Source of the DNA: a virus
Virus record (IMG/VR): IMGVR_UViG_3300035670_000731
Span: 1 to 35,618 of that record
Reading direction: 5' to 3' (one strand)
Length of the DNA: 35,618 nt
Position 1 is the first letter of the stretch. Each line of letters starts with the position of its first letter. Below are positions 11,832 to 19,416 of the stretch, piece by piece. Below the pieces are notes generated by a model that saw only the letters and a list, made by a program, of their open reading frames with translations, was not told the DNA's origin and ran no database searches. The position numbers were made by a program, and so were the translations under genes.

Positions 11832-12150
11832 TTAGTTTCTCCTTTACCATTTCTGCGGCTGAAATATTAAACATAACTGCACTTGCATGATCTTCATCGG
11901 TATCATTTCGCCACCATTGGACAAAATGTCGGAATGCGCTGGCTACAAATCTAACCAACTCTTCTTCACTATTAGCTACTTCCCAATTACGCTCACCATA
12001 TTTCTCAGCGCCCCTCATCATAAGTTCAGCCCACCGAGTAAGCATTGACTCTGGTAGTAAGTCATATCTCGCCTTACCAGTTTGTAAATCACGCCTCATG
12101 CCTGATTCATACTCCTGCCTAGCTCCACTGTCTTTAGTCTCATAACCCAT
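11743..12150 (-). CDS. dATP/dGTP diphosphohydrolase-like protein
   Basis: A 135-aa protein matching the N-terminal dATP/dGTP diphosphohydrolase (DUF5664) pattern: RRDLQTGKARYDLLPESML, then GAEKYGERNWE, then FRHFVQWWRNDTDEDHAS. The Glu/Asp-rich helices resemble the metal-binding motifs of MazG-type hydrolases. The C-terminus after about residue 106 overlaps the deaminase gene and may be a read-on tail. The ATG has no Shine-Dalgarno sequence, and TATACT lies 10 bp upstream, so the mRNA may be leaderless. Confidence 0.8.
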   Translation of the reverse strand: MGYETKDSGARQEYESGMRRDLQTGKARYDLLPESMLTRWAELMMRGAEKYGERNWEVANSEEELVRFVASAFRHFVQWWRNDTDEDHASAVMFNISAAEMVKEKLNESRQKPSESNQVCNDITRPEHSERCVDL

Positions 12151-12160
12151 AATTATTACG

Positions 12161-12166
12161 AGTATA
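12161..12166 (-). promoter_or_regulatory. -10 element of a possible leaderless transcript
   Basis: Minus-strand TATACT ends 10 bp before the ATG at 12150, and no ribosome-binding site is present between them. A start at the usual distance would leave about 4 nt of leader. Leaderless mRNAs are common in Actinobacteria. No convincing -35 is seen. Confidence 0.45.
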
Positions 12167-12211
12167 CTATATTTAATAATCTATATGCAGCCTACCGACA
12201 CTGATTAATTG

Positions 12212-12952
12212 TTATTTGTTAATGCGTTCGCGGTATTCTTCTGTGCCGAAAATCACTTCGTTTAATCCGATATTGTATATGCGGTTTAACTCTATGAAAT
12301 ATCCAACTTCACTAGACCTGTCTTCAAATTCGTTGATGTGGTTATTGAATTGGCTAATCATTCTATCGTGATCATAATTGTCTTCTTGAGCTAATCTCAG
12401 GAATGCTAGGGCAAAGTTTCTGGTGCTGTACCTCTTGAACTGGTTAAAGTCTGCAAGCATTTTTAGTAGTTCCATAGACTTCTTAAAGTTAGGAACGACT
12501 AAGATGCCCTGCTTAAATGACATATTAGTTACTGGAGTATCAAGCGCTAGATATTTAATTAAGCTATCGTGGTTAATACCATAGATGCTTTCCTTCGCTT
12601 TGACATAGTAGGCATAGTTTTTATTTCCCTTTTGTTCATACGCTCTAGCGTAGTCAATGGGTTGCCACTGTTTAGCATTTGAATTTAGCTTTTGAACTAT
12701 ATCCAAGCCTAATCCTTTGTGTCTAATGAAGTAAACAGGAAGACCTAGCTGTTTAATCGCTTCTAGTCTGTGTTGTCCATCTATCACCTGATACTTTTCG
12801 TTTACAAGTATTGGTGCGAATAGGATAGTTCTTGGATCTATTACTATCGATTCTTTTAATTTTTTAACATGCGCACTGCGCACTTTACGGTTACCGTCTA
12901 TAGTCTTAAATAGAGTGTAATTCTCTGTAGACTCAATGATTGGTGTTCCCAT
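12212..12952 (-). CDS. ParB/Srx-like domain protein
   Basis: A 246-aa protein with an N-terminal ParB/sulfiredoxin-like fold. The hallmark DGQHRLEA lies at about residues 58-65, preceded by a strand (ILFAPILVNEKYQVI) and followed by a short strand (LPVYFI). The C-terminal 150 residues are helical and Tyr/Asn-rich with no known motif. Phage ParB-like proteins may be nucleases, NTPases or regulators rather than partition proteins, and no parA is present, so partition is unlikely. It starts at ATG with GAAGGAG. Confidence 0.78.
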   Translation of the reverse strand: MGTPIIESTENYTLFKTIDGNRKVRSAHVKKLKESIVIDPRTILFAPILVNEKYQVIDGQHRLEAIKQLGLPVYFIRHKGLGLDIVQKLNSNAKQWQPIDYARAYEQKGNKNYAYYVKAKESIYGINHDSLIKYLALDTPVTNMSFKQGILVVPNFKKSMELLKMLADFNQFKRYSTRNFALAFLRLAQEDNYDHDRMISQFNNHINEFEDRSSEVGYFIELNRIYNIGLNEVIFGTEEYRERINK

Positions 12953-13015
12953 GGTTAGTTTCTCCTTCTAAAAAGATATTAAAAGTCGATAGACTGCATA
13001 CAAATTATTAAAGAA

Positions 13016-13026
13016 CTTATATCACA
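13016..13026 (-). promoter_or_regulatory. promoter-like extended -10 upstream of ParB-like gene
   Basis: Minus-strand TGTGATATAAG shares the TGTGATATAA core of the late promoters but lacks AAGGCGGG. It lies in the 97-bp gap between the peptidase and ParB-like genes, leaving a leader of about 55 nt. Confidence 0.45.
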
Positions 13027-13049
13027 TTACCATGTTTCTTATATTAGTG

Positions 13050-13421
13050 TCAAGACTTACGATGAACGCCTAGTATAGCCCTAGCAATACTCTGCACACA
13101 AAACTCTTCTAACTTATGATGTTTACTTGGTAGATGGTCACTCATAGGCGCTACTAGGATATGCCCTAACTCGTGTATCGCCGCCTCATCTAACTCATCC
13201 TGTGTAAGCTCTGCAGCGCTCTGATACCAAATAATAGCTGCTTCTCTATACTCCCAGTTAGTAATGACTTCTGCTGTGTGTTCTGGCGCTTCATCACTGA
13301 AGTAATTCTTAACAGTAATAAAGCCCAGATCCATTACGGTCTGCCATCTAGCTACGGTCTTTTCAATGTTTTTCTTGTAGCGTTCCATCAAACTCTCTAT
13401 TCCGATAATAAGCGATGCCAT
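13050..13421 (-). CDS. HExxH metallopeptidase-like protein
   Basis: A 123-aa protein with a zincin motif AAIHELGHILVAP (about residues 82-94): two His ligands and a catalytic Glu. A hydrophobic strand (AAIIWYQSA) precedes it, and a Cys-containing helix closes it. The size fits small phage peptidases such as ImmA-like proteins, but no helix-turn-helix partner is adjacent. The start is uncertain: ATG 13421 overlaps the previous gene by 59 nt and lacks a Shine-Dalgarno, whereas ATG 13388 has GAGAG. A target cannot be told from sequence. Confidence 0.75.
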   Translation of the reverse strand: MASLIIGIESLMERYKKNIEKTVARWQTVMDLGFITVKNYFSDEAPEHTAEVITNWEYREAAIIWYQSAAELTQDELDEAAIHELGHILVAPMSDHLPSKHHKLEEFCVQSIARAILGVHRKS

Positions 13422-14676
13422 TATTTATAGCAATATGGTCGAACTGATACTGCCCATTTAGGAAGTCTGTGACTACTAGGATGCTTTGTTGCCAGTTCTC
13501 TTGCTTAGGAACAGGGATACCGTAATCATCTACAGCCGACCCGTAAGATGGAACAAGACCATCGATGCGACAAGTACAACCCACCATAATGCTAGCAAGA
13601 TAAAGACCAGCTCTATTAGTTCTATAATGTGTTTCCATCCTATGCCCGTGACCTCTAACGATGTGTGTTTCGGGGTTGTCTTTGCTTTCTTTGTTAGCCG
13701 TACTACCATTACTAACAACAGTAACGCCGTGCTTAAAAACAATAGGGGGTGCTTGATAATCTGTTCCATATACATAACTTGCGGCTCCATATCCGCTATG
13801 CCACTTCACATCTACTGCGTCTAGGTTCGCAAAGAATGGATAAGTAAGGGCTGGGTAACTAGTTTCATCTGTACCTGCCTGCCTTATACCGTAAAGCTCT
13901 GGCACCTTATTTAATATAAATTTTCCTAGACGAGTGTTATGGTTGGAATCCACCTCGTGTATTTCTGCATGTGGGTTATCGGCTCTGAGTTCTGCGTACA
14001 TTCTATGGACTCTATTGAATGCTGGATTAAGTGAGTGGCGGAAATGGTCTGAGTCAGGGGCGAAGCGGGACAATGCCGCTAAATCAATGGTATCTCCGAG
14101 ATTAACTATCACCTCAGGCTGGTAAGTCTTACAGACCTGCCTGACTACATCTAGTGCTCTCTCATCGTGGATGGGAACCATCTCGCCACCGATGCTTCGG
14201 TATTCAATCTGGCTGTCTCCGAAAACAACAATCATTTTGTAATCACGCTCTTTTTTCTTGAGTTTGCTAGGTTTGATAGCCACTGGGTCGGCTTGGCTTA
14301 TAAAGTCTTCTAAAGCCCTTTCCTTGCGTTTTCCGAATTGAACGTTCGGAAGTGGCTTAGTGTACTCAATCTCGCCTTCTGCGTTGCGTATGAAGCCCAC
14401 ATGAAATCCTGCACGACTAGCACCCTCTAAGTCCTCAGCGTTGATGTTCAAACCAGCTTCTTTAAATATGTTGGCTAGTTTATCTAACTCGGTTGGTTCT
14501 TGGTCTTTTGGTCGTGGTTGTTTTTCCATTTGTATCTCCCTTAGTTTTGCTCGGTATTTTCTTCTTGTTCTTTGTAATGCTTCCCAATCTATCCAATGAT
14601 AAAATTCTTTAAGTTCTTTATTTGATAAAGTAAGTAATCTACGCAGGTTGTCTGGATCTTGCCAATCTACTTTCAC
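13363..14676 (-). CDS. calcineurin-like metallophosphoesterase
   Basis: About 437 aa, starting at one of three consecutive GTG codons after AAGGAG; the third is best spaced. Residues about 1-140 are helical and charged. The rest has ordered metallophosphoesterase motifs: FGDSQ, NLGDTIDL, DSNHN (in place of GNHD), KHG and RGHGHRMET. These bind two metals and hydrolyse phosphoesters. Phage members can be DNA or nucleotide phosphatases or nuclease subunits. The long N-terminal region may be a targeting domain. It opens the operon after the late terminator. Confidence 0.85.
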   Translation of the reverse strand: MKVDWQDPDNLRRLLTLSNKELKEFYHWIDWEALQRTRRKYRAKLREIQMEKQPRPKDQEPTELDKLANIFKEAGLNINAEDLEGASRAGFHVGFIRNAEGEIEYTKPLPNVQFGKRKERALEDFISQADPVAIKPSKLKKKERDYKMIVVFGDSQIEYRSIGGEMVPIHDERALDVVRQVCKTYQPEVIVNLGDTIDLAALSRFAPDSDHFRHSLNPAFNRVHRMYAELRADNPHAEIHEVDSNHNTRLGKFILNKVPELYGIRQAGTDETSYPALTYPFFANLDAVDVKWHSGYGAASYVYGTDYQAPPIVFKHGVTVVSNGSTANKESKDNPETHIVRGHGHRMETHYRTNRAGLYLASIMVGCTCRIDGLVPSYGSAVDDYGIPVPKQENWQQSILVVTDFLNGQYQFDHIAINNGIAYYRNREFDGTLQEKH

Positions 14677-14687
14677 CACCACTCCTT

Positions 14688-14717
14688 AAAAAAACTGCCC
14701 TACTATTTTCGGGCAGT
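14688..14717 (-). terminator. terminator of the late operon
   Basis: Minus-strand ACTGCCC (14717-14711) pairs with GGGCAGT (14700-14694), followed by seven T residues (14694-14688). It closes the virion and lysis module and separates it from the metallophosphoesterase gene. Confidence 0.85.
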
Positions 14718-14722
14718 CTTTC

Positions 14723-14812
14723 TTATTCGTTTTTCGTTAGGAAGTTTCTCGTAATAGAAACGCCATTTGATGAGAACTTGCTGTTGCTTTGAGGCTTGCA
14801 AGCTTTCATCAT
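14723..14812 (-). CDS. possible 29-aa protein at end of lysis module
   Basis: A 29-codon frame from ATG 14812 to TAA 14723 fills the space between the holin-like gene and the terminator. A GAAGAG sequence lies close upstream. The product begins MMKACKPQSNSKFSSNGVSI and ends in a basic/Asn tail. I do not recognise it. Absence of stops and fit to the gap are the only support. Confidence 0.35.
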   Translation of the reverse strand: MMKACKPQSNSKFSSNGVSITRNFLTKNE

Positions 14813-14819
14813 AAACTCT

Positions 14820-15005
14820 TCAGCTCTTTACTATCTTGTGACCTACGCCCACGCCAGTCACAGCCATTATTACCCACTCAACTGTTTCGTCTCTAGCTAT
14901 GATGCCTTGTGCAACTAGCCCAGAGTAGATTACTGCTAGGAATAAACCAATTAGAGTCTTGCGACCGTTCAGTTTCTCCCATAGTTTTTTAGGTAATGCT
15001 TTCAT
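14820..15005 (-). CDS. holin-like membrane protein, 61 aa
   Basis: Probable holin that would form membrane lesions so the amidase reaches the wall. It has a basic N-terminus (KALPKKLWEKLNGRK), a hydrophobic segment (LIGLFLAVIYSGLVAQGI, about 19-36) and a second, weaker one (VEWVIMAVTGVGVGH, about 42-56). This gives two spans, like class II holins. AAAGGAG precedes the ATG. It lies two genes after the endolysin in the lysis block. The exact family is not identified. Confidence 0.65.
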   Translation of the reverse strand: MKALPKKLWEKLNGRKTLIGLFLAVIYSGLVAQGIIARDETVEWVIMAVTGVGVGHKIVKS

Positions 15006-15047
15006 AAAAGCTCCTTTGTTTAGTTTATATTAACTGGAATTACATTA

Positions 15048-15176
15048 CTAACCCCAGCGTACTATGTAATTTAATATCCACCAAGTTATAAACCCTAGTA
15101 CAAATGTGCTTAGCACTAGGTTGATGAACTCTATTGTTTTGTACAGAACCTTGGCAACTTTCTTTACCTTGTTCAT
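15048..15176 (-). CDS. small single-span membrane protein, 42 aa
   Basis: A 42-codon frame from ATG 15176 to TAG 15048. The ribosome-binding site AAGGGG is supplied by the last codons of the amidase gene, so translation is coupled to it. The product has a basic N-terminus (MNKVKKVAKVLYK) and one hydrophobic helix (INLVLSTFVLGFITWWILNY). It may be a second holin, antiholin or small spanin-like factor. No family is recognised. Confidence 0.7.
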   Translation of the reverse strand: MNKVKKVAKVLYKTIEFINLVLSTFVLGFITWWILNYIVRWG

Positions 15177-15178
15177 AT

Positions 15179-16042
15179 TTACCCCTTGAATGTAAACTTA
15201 CTTAATATTGCTTTTACCCAATTCCAAACGCTTTGTAACCATGTAGTTGCATCTTCACCTGGAGTTGGCATTGGTGGCTGTGGTGTCGGGGGAGTAGGAG
15301 GTACTGGCGGTGTTGGTGGGACAGGGGTAGGTTTATCTTCACAATCTACGACATTGATGCCGTTGTTGATACCCTTAGAGAATGAGTATTCAGTAAGGTA
15401 GTATAGTCCACCAAGCTCGTGTGTCGCTGTAGCTGATACTTCTAGCTCTGTTCCCTTAGGTAAGACCTTAACAGATTTAGCATCGCTCCACTTGGTAAAG
15501 CTCAAGTCCCAGAGGTTAGTGTCTTTCTTAGTAACTACAATCTTATTAATAATGTCGGTAACTACAATACGAGCGCTCTTTGGTGGTTCTGGGGTAAGTA
15601 AAGCTGTGGCTTTGTTCCAGATTTCTTCTACTGGTAAGTCTGCAGGACAGAGTGTTTGTGCGACTTGATTATGTCGGTTGTAAGAGATTCCAGGGTATAG
15701 ACTTCTTAACCAAGCGACTAGCTTTGCTGAGTTATCTATAACCTTTTGGCTGCGATAGCCGAATCGCCAGTCGCCATGATGCTCGATAGTTATACACTCT
15801 AGGTTAGAGTTCCAGTTGCCATTAGTCCAAGCGGTGTCGTTGGTATCTACACAGCACCAGATTTGATCCTCACCGACTACGAAGTGGCTAGATGTCTGGC
15901 TAGCTGGGTTAGAGAACTTATTGACTGCACTAATAGCTGTGGCTGCGGTATGGTGGAAGGTGATGAAGTTAATCTTCTTACCTTGCCTGCCCTGTGAGTA
16001 GTTGGGGCTTAGTTTGGTTGTAATCGGTGGTTGTGGATACAT
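15179..16042 (-). CDS. endolysin, N-acetylmuramoyl-L-alanine amidase
   Basis: Zinc amidase (Amidase_2 fold) that cuts the bond between muramic acid and the stem peptide. Zinc and catalytic residues visible: His30 in TFHHTA, Glu87 in ITIEHHG, His124 in NRHNQ and Cys132 in TLCP. Residues about 160-235 form a separate beta-rich domain, perhaps for wall binding. A Pro/Thr linker (about 238-263) follows, then a Trp-containing amphipathic helix (TTWLQSVWNWVKAIL) at the C-terminus. The helix after a proline linker is unusual and could contact membrane. It overlaps the XhlA-like gene by 1 nt. Confidence 0.92.
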   Translation of the reverse strand: MYPQPPITTKLSPNYSQGRQGKKINFITFHHTAATAISAVNKFSNPASQTSSHFVVGEDQIWCCVDTNDTAWTNGNWNSNLECITIEHHGDWRFGYRSQKVIDNSAKLVAWLRSLYPGISYNRHNQVAQTLCPADLPVEEIWNKATALLTPEPPKSARIVVTDIINKIVVTKKDTNLWDLSFTKWSDAKSVKVLPKGTELEVSATATHELGGLYYLTEYSFSKGINNGINVVDCEDKPTPVPPTPPVPPTPPTPQPPMPTPGEDATTWLQSVWNWVKAILSKFTFKG

Positions 16043-16332
16043 TATTTGCCTCCTAGCAATTCGCTTACTTTACTTCCAGCTAATCCTACTAATAGACTAG
16101 CAAATATAACTGCAAACCAAATTCTTTTTTTAAGTGCTGAGAATGGTGCTACTGTGTCTTTAATTTCGTCTACCTCCTTTTCTACTACGCCTAATCTTTC
16201 ATCAAGGTCTTTTATAACTTTAGTAAATGGAGCCAGCTCTTCTTTTAGAACTGCTCTTAGGTGGTCATTATTCCTAAGGATTGCGTTCTCAACAATCAAC
16301 TCTTCTTTACTCTTTTGAGAACGAGTAGGCAT
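16042..16332 (-). CDS. XhlA-like coiled-coil membrane protein
   Basis: A 96-aa protein whose residues about 8-65 form a charged coiled coil (VIKDLDERLGVVEKEVDEIK) and whose residues about 70-90 form a single membrane span (RIWFAVIFASLLVGLAG). This is the XhlA/hemolysin-like layout of phage lysis genes, which cooperate with a holin. It sits immediately upstream of the endolysin, overlapping it by 1 nt. Spanin or holin are possible alternatives. Confidence 0.65.
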   Translation of the reverse strand: MPTRSQKSKEELIVENAILRNNDHLRAVLKEELAPFTKVIKDLDERLGVVEKEVDEIKDTVAPFSALKKRIWFAVIFASLLVGLAGSKVSELLGGK

Positions 16333-17033
16333 TACAGAAATCCCATAAAATTATTTTGCGCTAAGGTAGTTACGACAAGTGCATCAGATGTCGTTTTAAC
16401 GCCACTGTCTTTGCGTCTTACTCGAACTTTTGTAGTGTAAGCAGTTGAGCTTGGTTTGCCGGTAATTGCTACTGTGCGTGAAGTAAAATCTCCTGAGTAA
16501 GCTGTTGTGTATGAACCGCCATTGTCGAGTGAGTATTCAAGTAAATCGCAGGTTACGTCAGTGCCCACGTTAAATGTCCAACCCTCATCGGTAATCGGAG
16601 AAGCGGTGAATTGAGTAAGCACTGCGTTACGAGCAATAGTCGGTAGCGTGTAATTAAACGATACTGTAGCTGTAGTAATGTATGGACTATTTGAGGCATT
16701 GTGATAAGCCTGAAAGTTAGCAGTTTTTGTACCGTCGGCGTTGTGGTTTATATAAACGTCGGTGTTTTGTTGAGTGAAGTAGAACGGACCATTAACACCA
16801 CTTCTAAAGTCATAATAATCCATCGTCCTGTTGACCGTAGTTCCGTCGTAAGTTAGAGTGCCCGGTTGGTCATTATAGTTATAAGCGAACGTGCTTGCAT
16901 CGACACGTCGCATGTCAGCTGTAAGTCTTACTAAAGAGCGATTGTTAATAGTGTCTTGAGAAAGTACAGAAACAGTCAAACGCCATCGATATGCGTATCC
17001 AGTAGTCCCACTGTATGCTACTTCTTGATTCAC
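16332..17033 (-). CDS. DUF859-like virion protein with C-terminal FN3-like domain
   Basis: A 233-aa beta-rich protein. The N-terminal 130 residues resemble DUF859 phage structural proteins: WRLTVSVLSQDTINNRS, then PGTLTYDGTT, then YINHNADGTKTANFQAYHNA and TATVSFNYTLPTIARNA. The last 90 residues look like an FN3-type beta sandwich (RVRRKDSGVKTTSDALVV). It likely decorates the tail or binds host surface. It lies between a tail-fiber-like gene and the lysis genes. Family assignment is from memory of the pattern. Confidence 0.6.
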   Translation of the reverse strand: MNQEVAYSGTTGYAYRWRLTVSVLSQDTINNRSLVRLTADMRRVDASTFAYNYNDQPGTLTYDGTTVNRTMDYYDFRSGVNGPFYFTQQNTDVYINHNADGTKTANFQAYHNASNSPYITTATVSFNYTLPTIARNAVLTQFTASPITDEGWTFNVGTDVTCDLLEYSLDNGGSYTTAYSGDFTSRTVAITGKPSSTAYTTKVRVRRKDSGVKTTSDALVVTTLAQNNFMGFL

Positions 17034-17035
17034 TC

Positions 17036-17521
17036 TTACGCCTCTCTAGCGACAGCTAGGGCGTCCCATTTTGTGTCGGCTGTGTTATATTTCAATCCTA
17101 CATAATATGTCTTGCCGTTTGGCACAGAAGTAGGTAAGGTAACACCCATTGCTCGATAAATAGCGTTCCAAGTTAGCGTGCGATCAGCGCCTGATGATTT
17201 GATTCTTAGTATTAAAGTCTGTCCATCTACCGGAGTACCTGATGGCGCTGCAATTGTAGGGTTTGTGGCCAGAGCTGTGACTGTGTACATATCCTTAGTT
17301 GACTCTGGCGTGATTGTTGCAGCTGAAGCTACTGTACCAACTGTAGAGAAAGTAAACTTCTGTGTTGTATCTATCTTTGCTGGTGTAATTGAACTATCTG
17401 CAATGTTGTCTGCGTCTATAGAACCGTTTATTGTGTCTACAATTGTGTTAAGTGGCACGTTGTAATCTGCCGCATCTATAGTCTGCCCGTCTGATGGTAG
17501 TGAAACTGATATAGTACCCAT
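17036..17521 (-). CDS. putative tail fiber or decoration protein
   Basis: A 161-aa Thr/Ser/Ala-rich beta protein. It starts with a short oligomerisation-like region (IDAADYNVPLNTIVDTINGS and IADSSITPAKID), common at the N-terminus of small fiber proteins, then a C-terminal beta sandwich (TLILRIKSSGADRTLTWNA). Four residues before the end, the motif KWDALAVAREA recalls fiber C-termini. It overlaps the upstream gene by 1 nt. Likely structural; the exact role is open. Confidence 0.6.
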   Translation of the reverse strand: MGTISVSLPSDGQTIDAADYNVPLNTIVDTINGSIDADNIADSSITPAKIDTTQKFTFSTVGTVASAATITPESTKDMYTVTALATNPTIAAPSGTPVDGQTLILRIKSSGADRTLTWNAIYRAMGVTLPTSVPNGKTYYVGLKYNTADTKWDALAVAREA

Positions 17522-19416
17522 TATTGTGCTCCTCCCACTTGTGATATTAGTGCTTCTTCAAGTGATGTTACATTAGTTGGTTGACCAAATTGTCTTTGAA
17601 GTAAATCTAATTTAGTTCGTAGTTGTTGACCACTGTCACCAATCTTAGGTGCGTATCTTTCAAGCAACTCTTTTTCTCCAGCAGTAAAGCTAGTGCCAGC
17701 ACGAGCCTTAGCAATGGTTGCCAAGAGGTTAGATATAAGTGTGTTGAACTCTAGTGTTGTAGGGTCTGCTGTGCCAAATATACCTTTAGCTTGCTCTAAG
17801 CGACCTGATACAGCACCAGTTTTAACTTTGCCAGTATTTAATAAGTCAATTGCGCCTTGAGTTAAATCTGTAATGTCCGTACGAGCTTGTTGAGCTTCTG
17901 TAAGTTTTGGTGTTGCGGCTGCTTCAGTTTTGTATCTATCTTCGTAAAGCTTGTAGATTCTTTCATAAAGAGCAGCGTTTCTTGGGTCTGCAGCAATTGC
18001 AGTTATAAGAAGTTCTGGTGTAAATGGATTCTGTGGTGTTTCAGCAACAGGTGCTTGAGTTATAGATGGTGCTCCTGTTGGAACTCCAGTAGGAACTCCT
18101 CCTAATCTTGGTGTTTCAGTTGGGCTGACCATTAAAGCATCTTCTAGCGTTGGTGGTTGGGTAAGTGTTCTTGTAGCGCCTGCTGCTCCCATAACTCCTA
18201 GCGCAGGCAATGCCCCAGTTGGTATTCTTTGAGTTATTCCACCTACAGATTCTGCTGTTCTGCCCGCTAAAGTTCTCAGGCTTTGAATAGCAGCTTCGCC
18301 AGACCTTGTTTTTATGCCTAATAAAGGAATTCCAATTGTTTTTTCAGCCGCTCTTGATAATCCAGGCGCAGCAGTTCTAAGATTGCTTAAAAATAAAGTA
18401 GCCGCTTTAGCATTGGGAGCTAGTTTAATTATTTGGTCATCAAGACCACGCCATATTGCTAACCTAGCAGCTTCTTTCGGGTTCAAATCTACCCCTCGGT
18501 TAACTTTTGCAAATATGTTTGTCATTTTGTTGCTTAAACTATTTTTAGCTAACTGAACTTGACTAGCATTTACGCTTTGGCCAGGAAAATTAGTGCTTAG
18601 TTGTCTAAGTTCGCTTGCTAATGCGCTGCGATATTTTGGGTCTGTTTGTAAAAACTGAGACAATCCTTTAGCTTTAGTTGTAATAGTTTGTAAAACATTA
18701 CTCTTGTTAGTTGTAGCTGTGCTTTTAGATAATATGTCACCTATTTCAGCGTATTTATTTTTTACTACCGCAGGAATATTATTTATCTTTGCTTGTGCAT
18801 TAGTGCCAGGAACTTGTTTCAAAACGCCTAGTAATTTTTTGCTTTCAGTAGCAGCCTCTAAACCTTTACCTTTTATACCTAACGCAGTTATTTGTTGACG
18901 TGCACCAGCTTCGGCCAATCTTCCACCTGAAACCAAACCTTTAGTAGCTTTAGCTGCTTGTACGCCTCTTATAGCGCCACCTAAACCACCAGCTATACCA
19001 GAAGTTACACCTTCACCAAGAGCTTGTTGTATTCTAAATTCGTCATCTCTAATTTTGTTTTCTAATGCTCTTCCAGCTGTGCCTCCAGCAAACCCGCCAA
19101 TCAAGCCACCTAATGCCCCACCTAACACTGTCCCTACGCCAGGAACTACTGATCCAATACCAGCACCTATGGTAGCACCTTTGGCTGCGCCTGCTAATCC
19201 ACCAGCTTCAGATATTAAAGAAGTAGCAAATCCACCTCTGCCTGTTGTTCTTGGAGCTGCTTGTCGAGGTGCAGGTGCTGCCCCAGTAACTCTTAAGCCA
19301 CCACCTTGTGGTGCTGGAGGTTGAAAGCCTGCGCCTTGTAGATAGCCTTGTATCTCGGTGTCTGAGTAACCTGCTGCTTTTGCTTGTTGAATTTTGTCGT
19401 TAAGATTTGGTTGCAT
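17521..19416 (-). CDS. internal virion/ejection protein with glycine zipper
   Basis: A 631-aa protein likely carried in the capsid and ejected to form a DNA channel. The N-terminus has a UBA-like helix (DKIQQAKAAGYSDTEIQGYL), also seen in ejection proteins. Residues about 75-112 form a glycine-zipper membrane stretch (GAGIGSVVPGVGTVLGGALG and GLIGGFAGG). Residues 130-420 are Ala/Lys-rich helices, and about 425-475 is a Pro/Thr-rich linker before a final helical domain. It follows the tail hub genes in the order expected for a P22-like virion. No lytic transglycosylase motif is seen. Confidence 0.75.
   Translation of the reverse strand: MQPNLNDKIQQAKAAGYSDTEIQGYLQGAGFQPPAPQGGGLRVTGAAPAPRQAAPRTTGRGGFATSLISEAGGLAGAAKGATIGAGIGSVVPGVGTVLGGALGGLIGGFAGGTAGRALENKIRDDEFRIQQALGEGVTSGIAGGLGGAIRGVQAAKATKGLVSGGRLAEAGARQQITALGIKGKGLEAATESKKLLGVLKQVPGTNAQAKINNIPAVVKNKYAEIGDILSKSTATTNKSNVLQTITTKAKGLSQFLQTDPKYRSALASELRQLSTNFPGQSVNASQVQLAKNSLSNKMTNIFAKVNRGVDLNPKEAARLAIWRGLDDQIIKLAPNAKAATLFLSNLRTAAPGLSRAAEKTIGIPLLGIKTRSGEAAIQSLRTLAGRTAESVGGITQRIPTGALPALGVMGAAGATRTLTQPPTLEDALMVSPTETPRLGGVPTGVPTGAPSITQAPVAETPQNPFTPELLITAIAADPRNAALYERIYKLYEDRYKTEAAATPKLTEAQQARTDITDLTQGAIDLLNTGKVKTGAVSGRLEQAKGIFGTADPTTLEFNTLISNLLATIAKARAGTSFTAGEKELLERYAPKIGDSGQQLRTKLDLLQRQFGQPTNVTSLEEALISQVGGAQ

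Noticed and set aside
12170-12211. Possible second promoter or small gene between the ParB-like and hydrolase-like genes
   Set aside because: Only 40 bp of AT-rich sequence, with a -10 already assigned; no frame or terminator hairpin is convincing.
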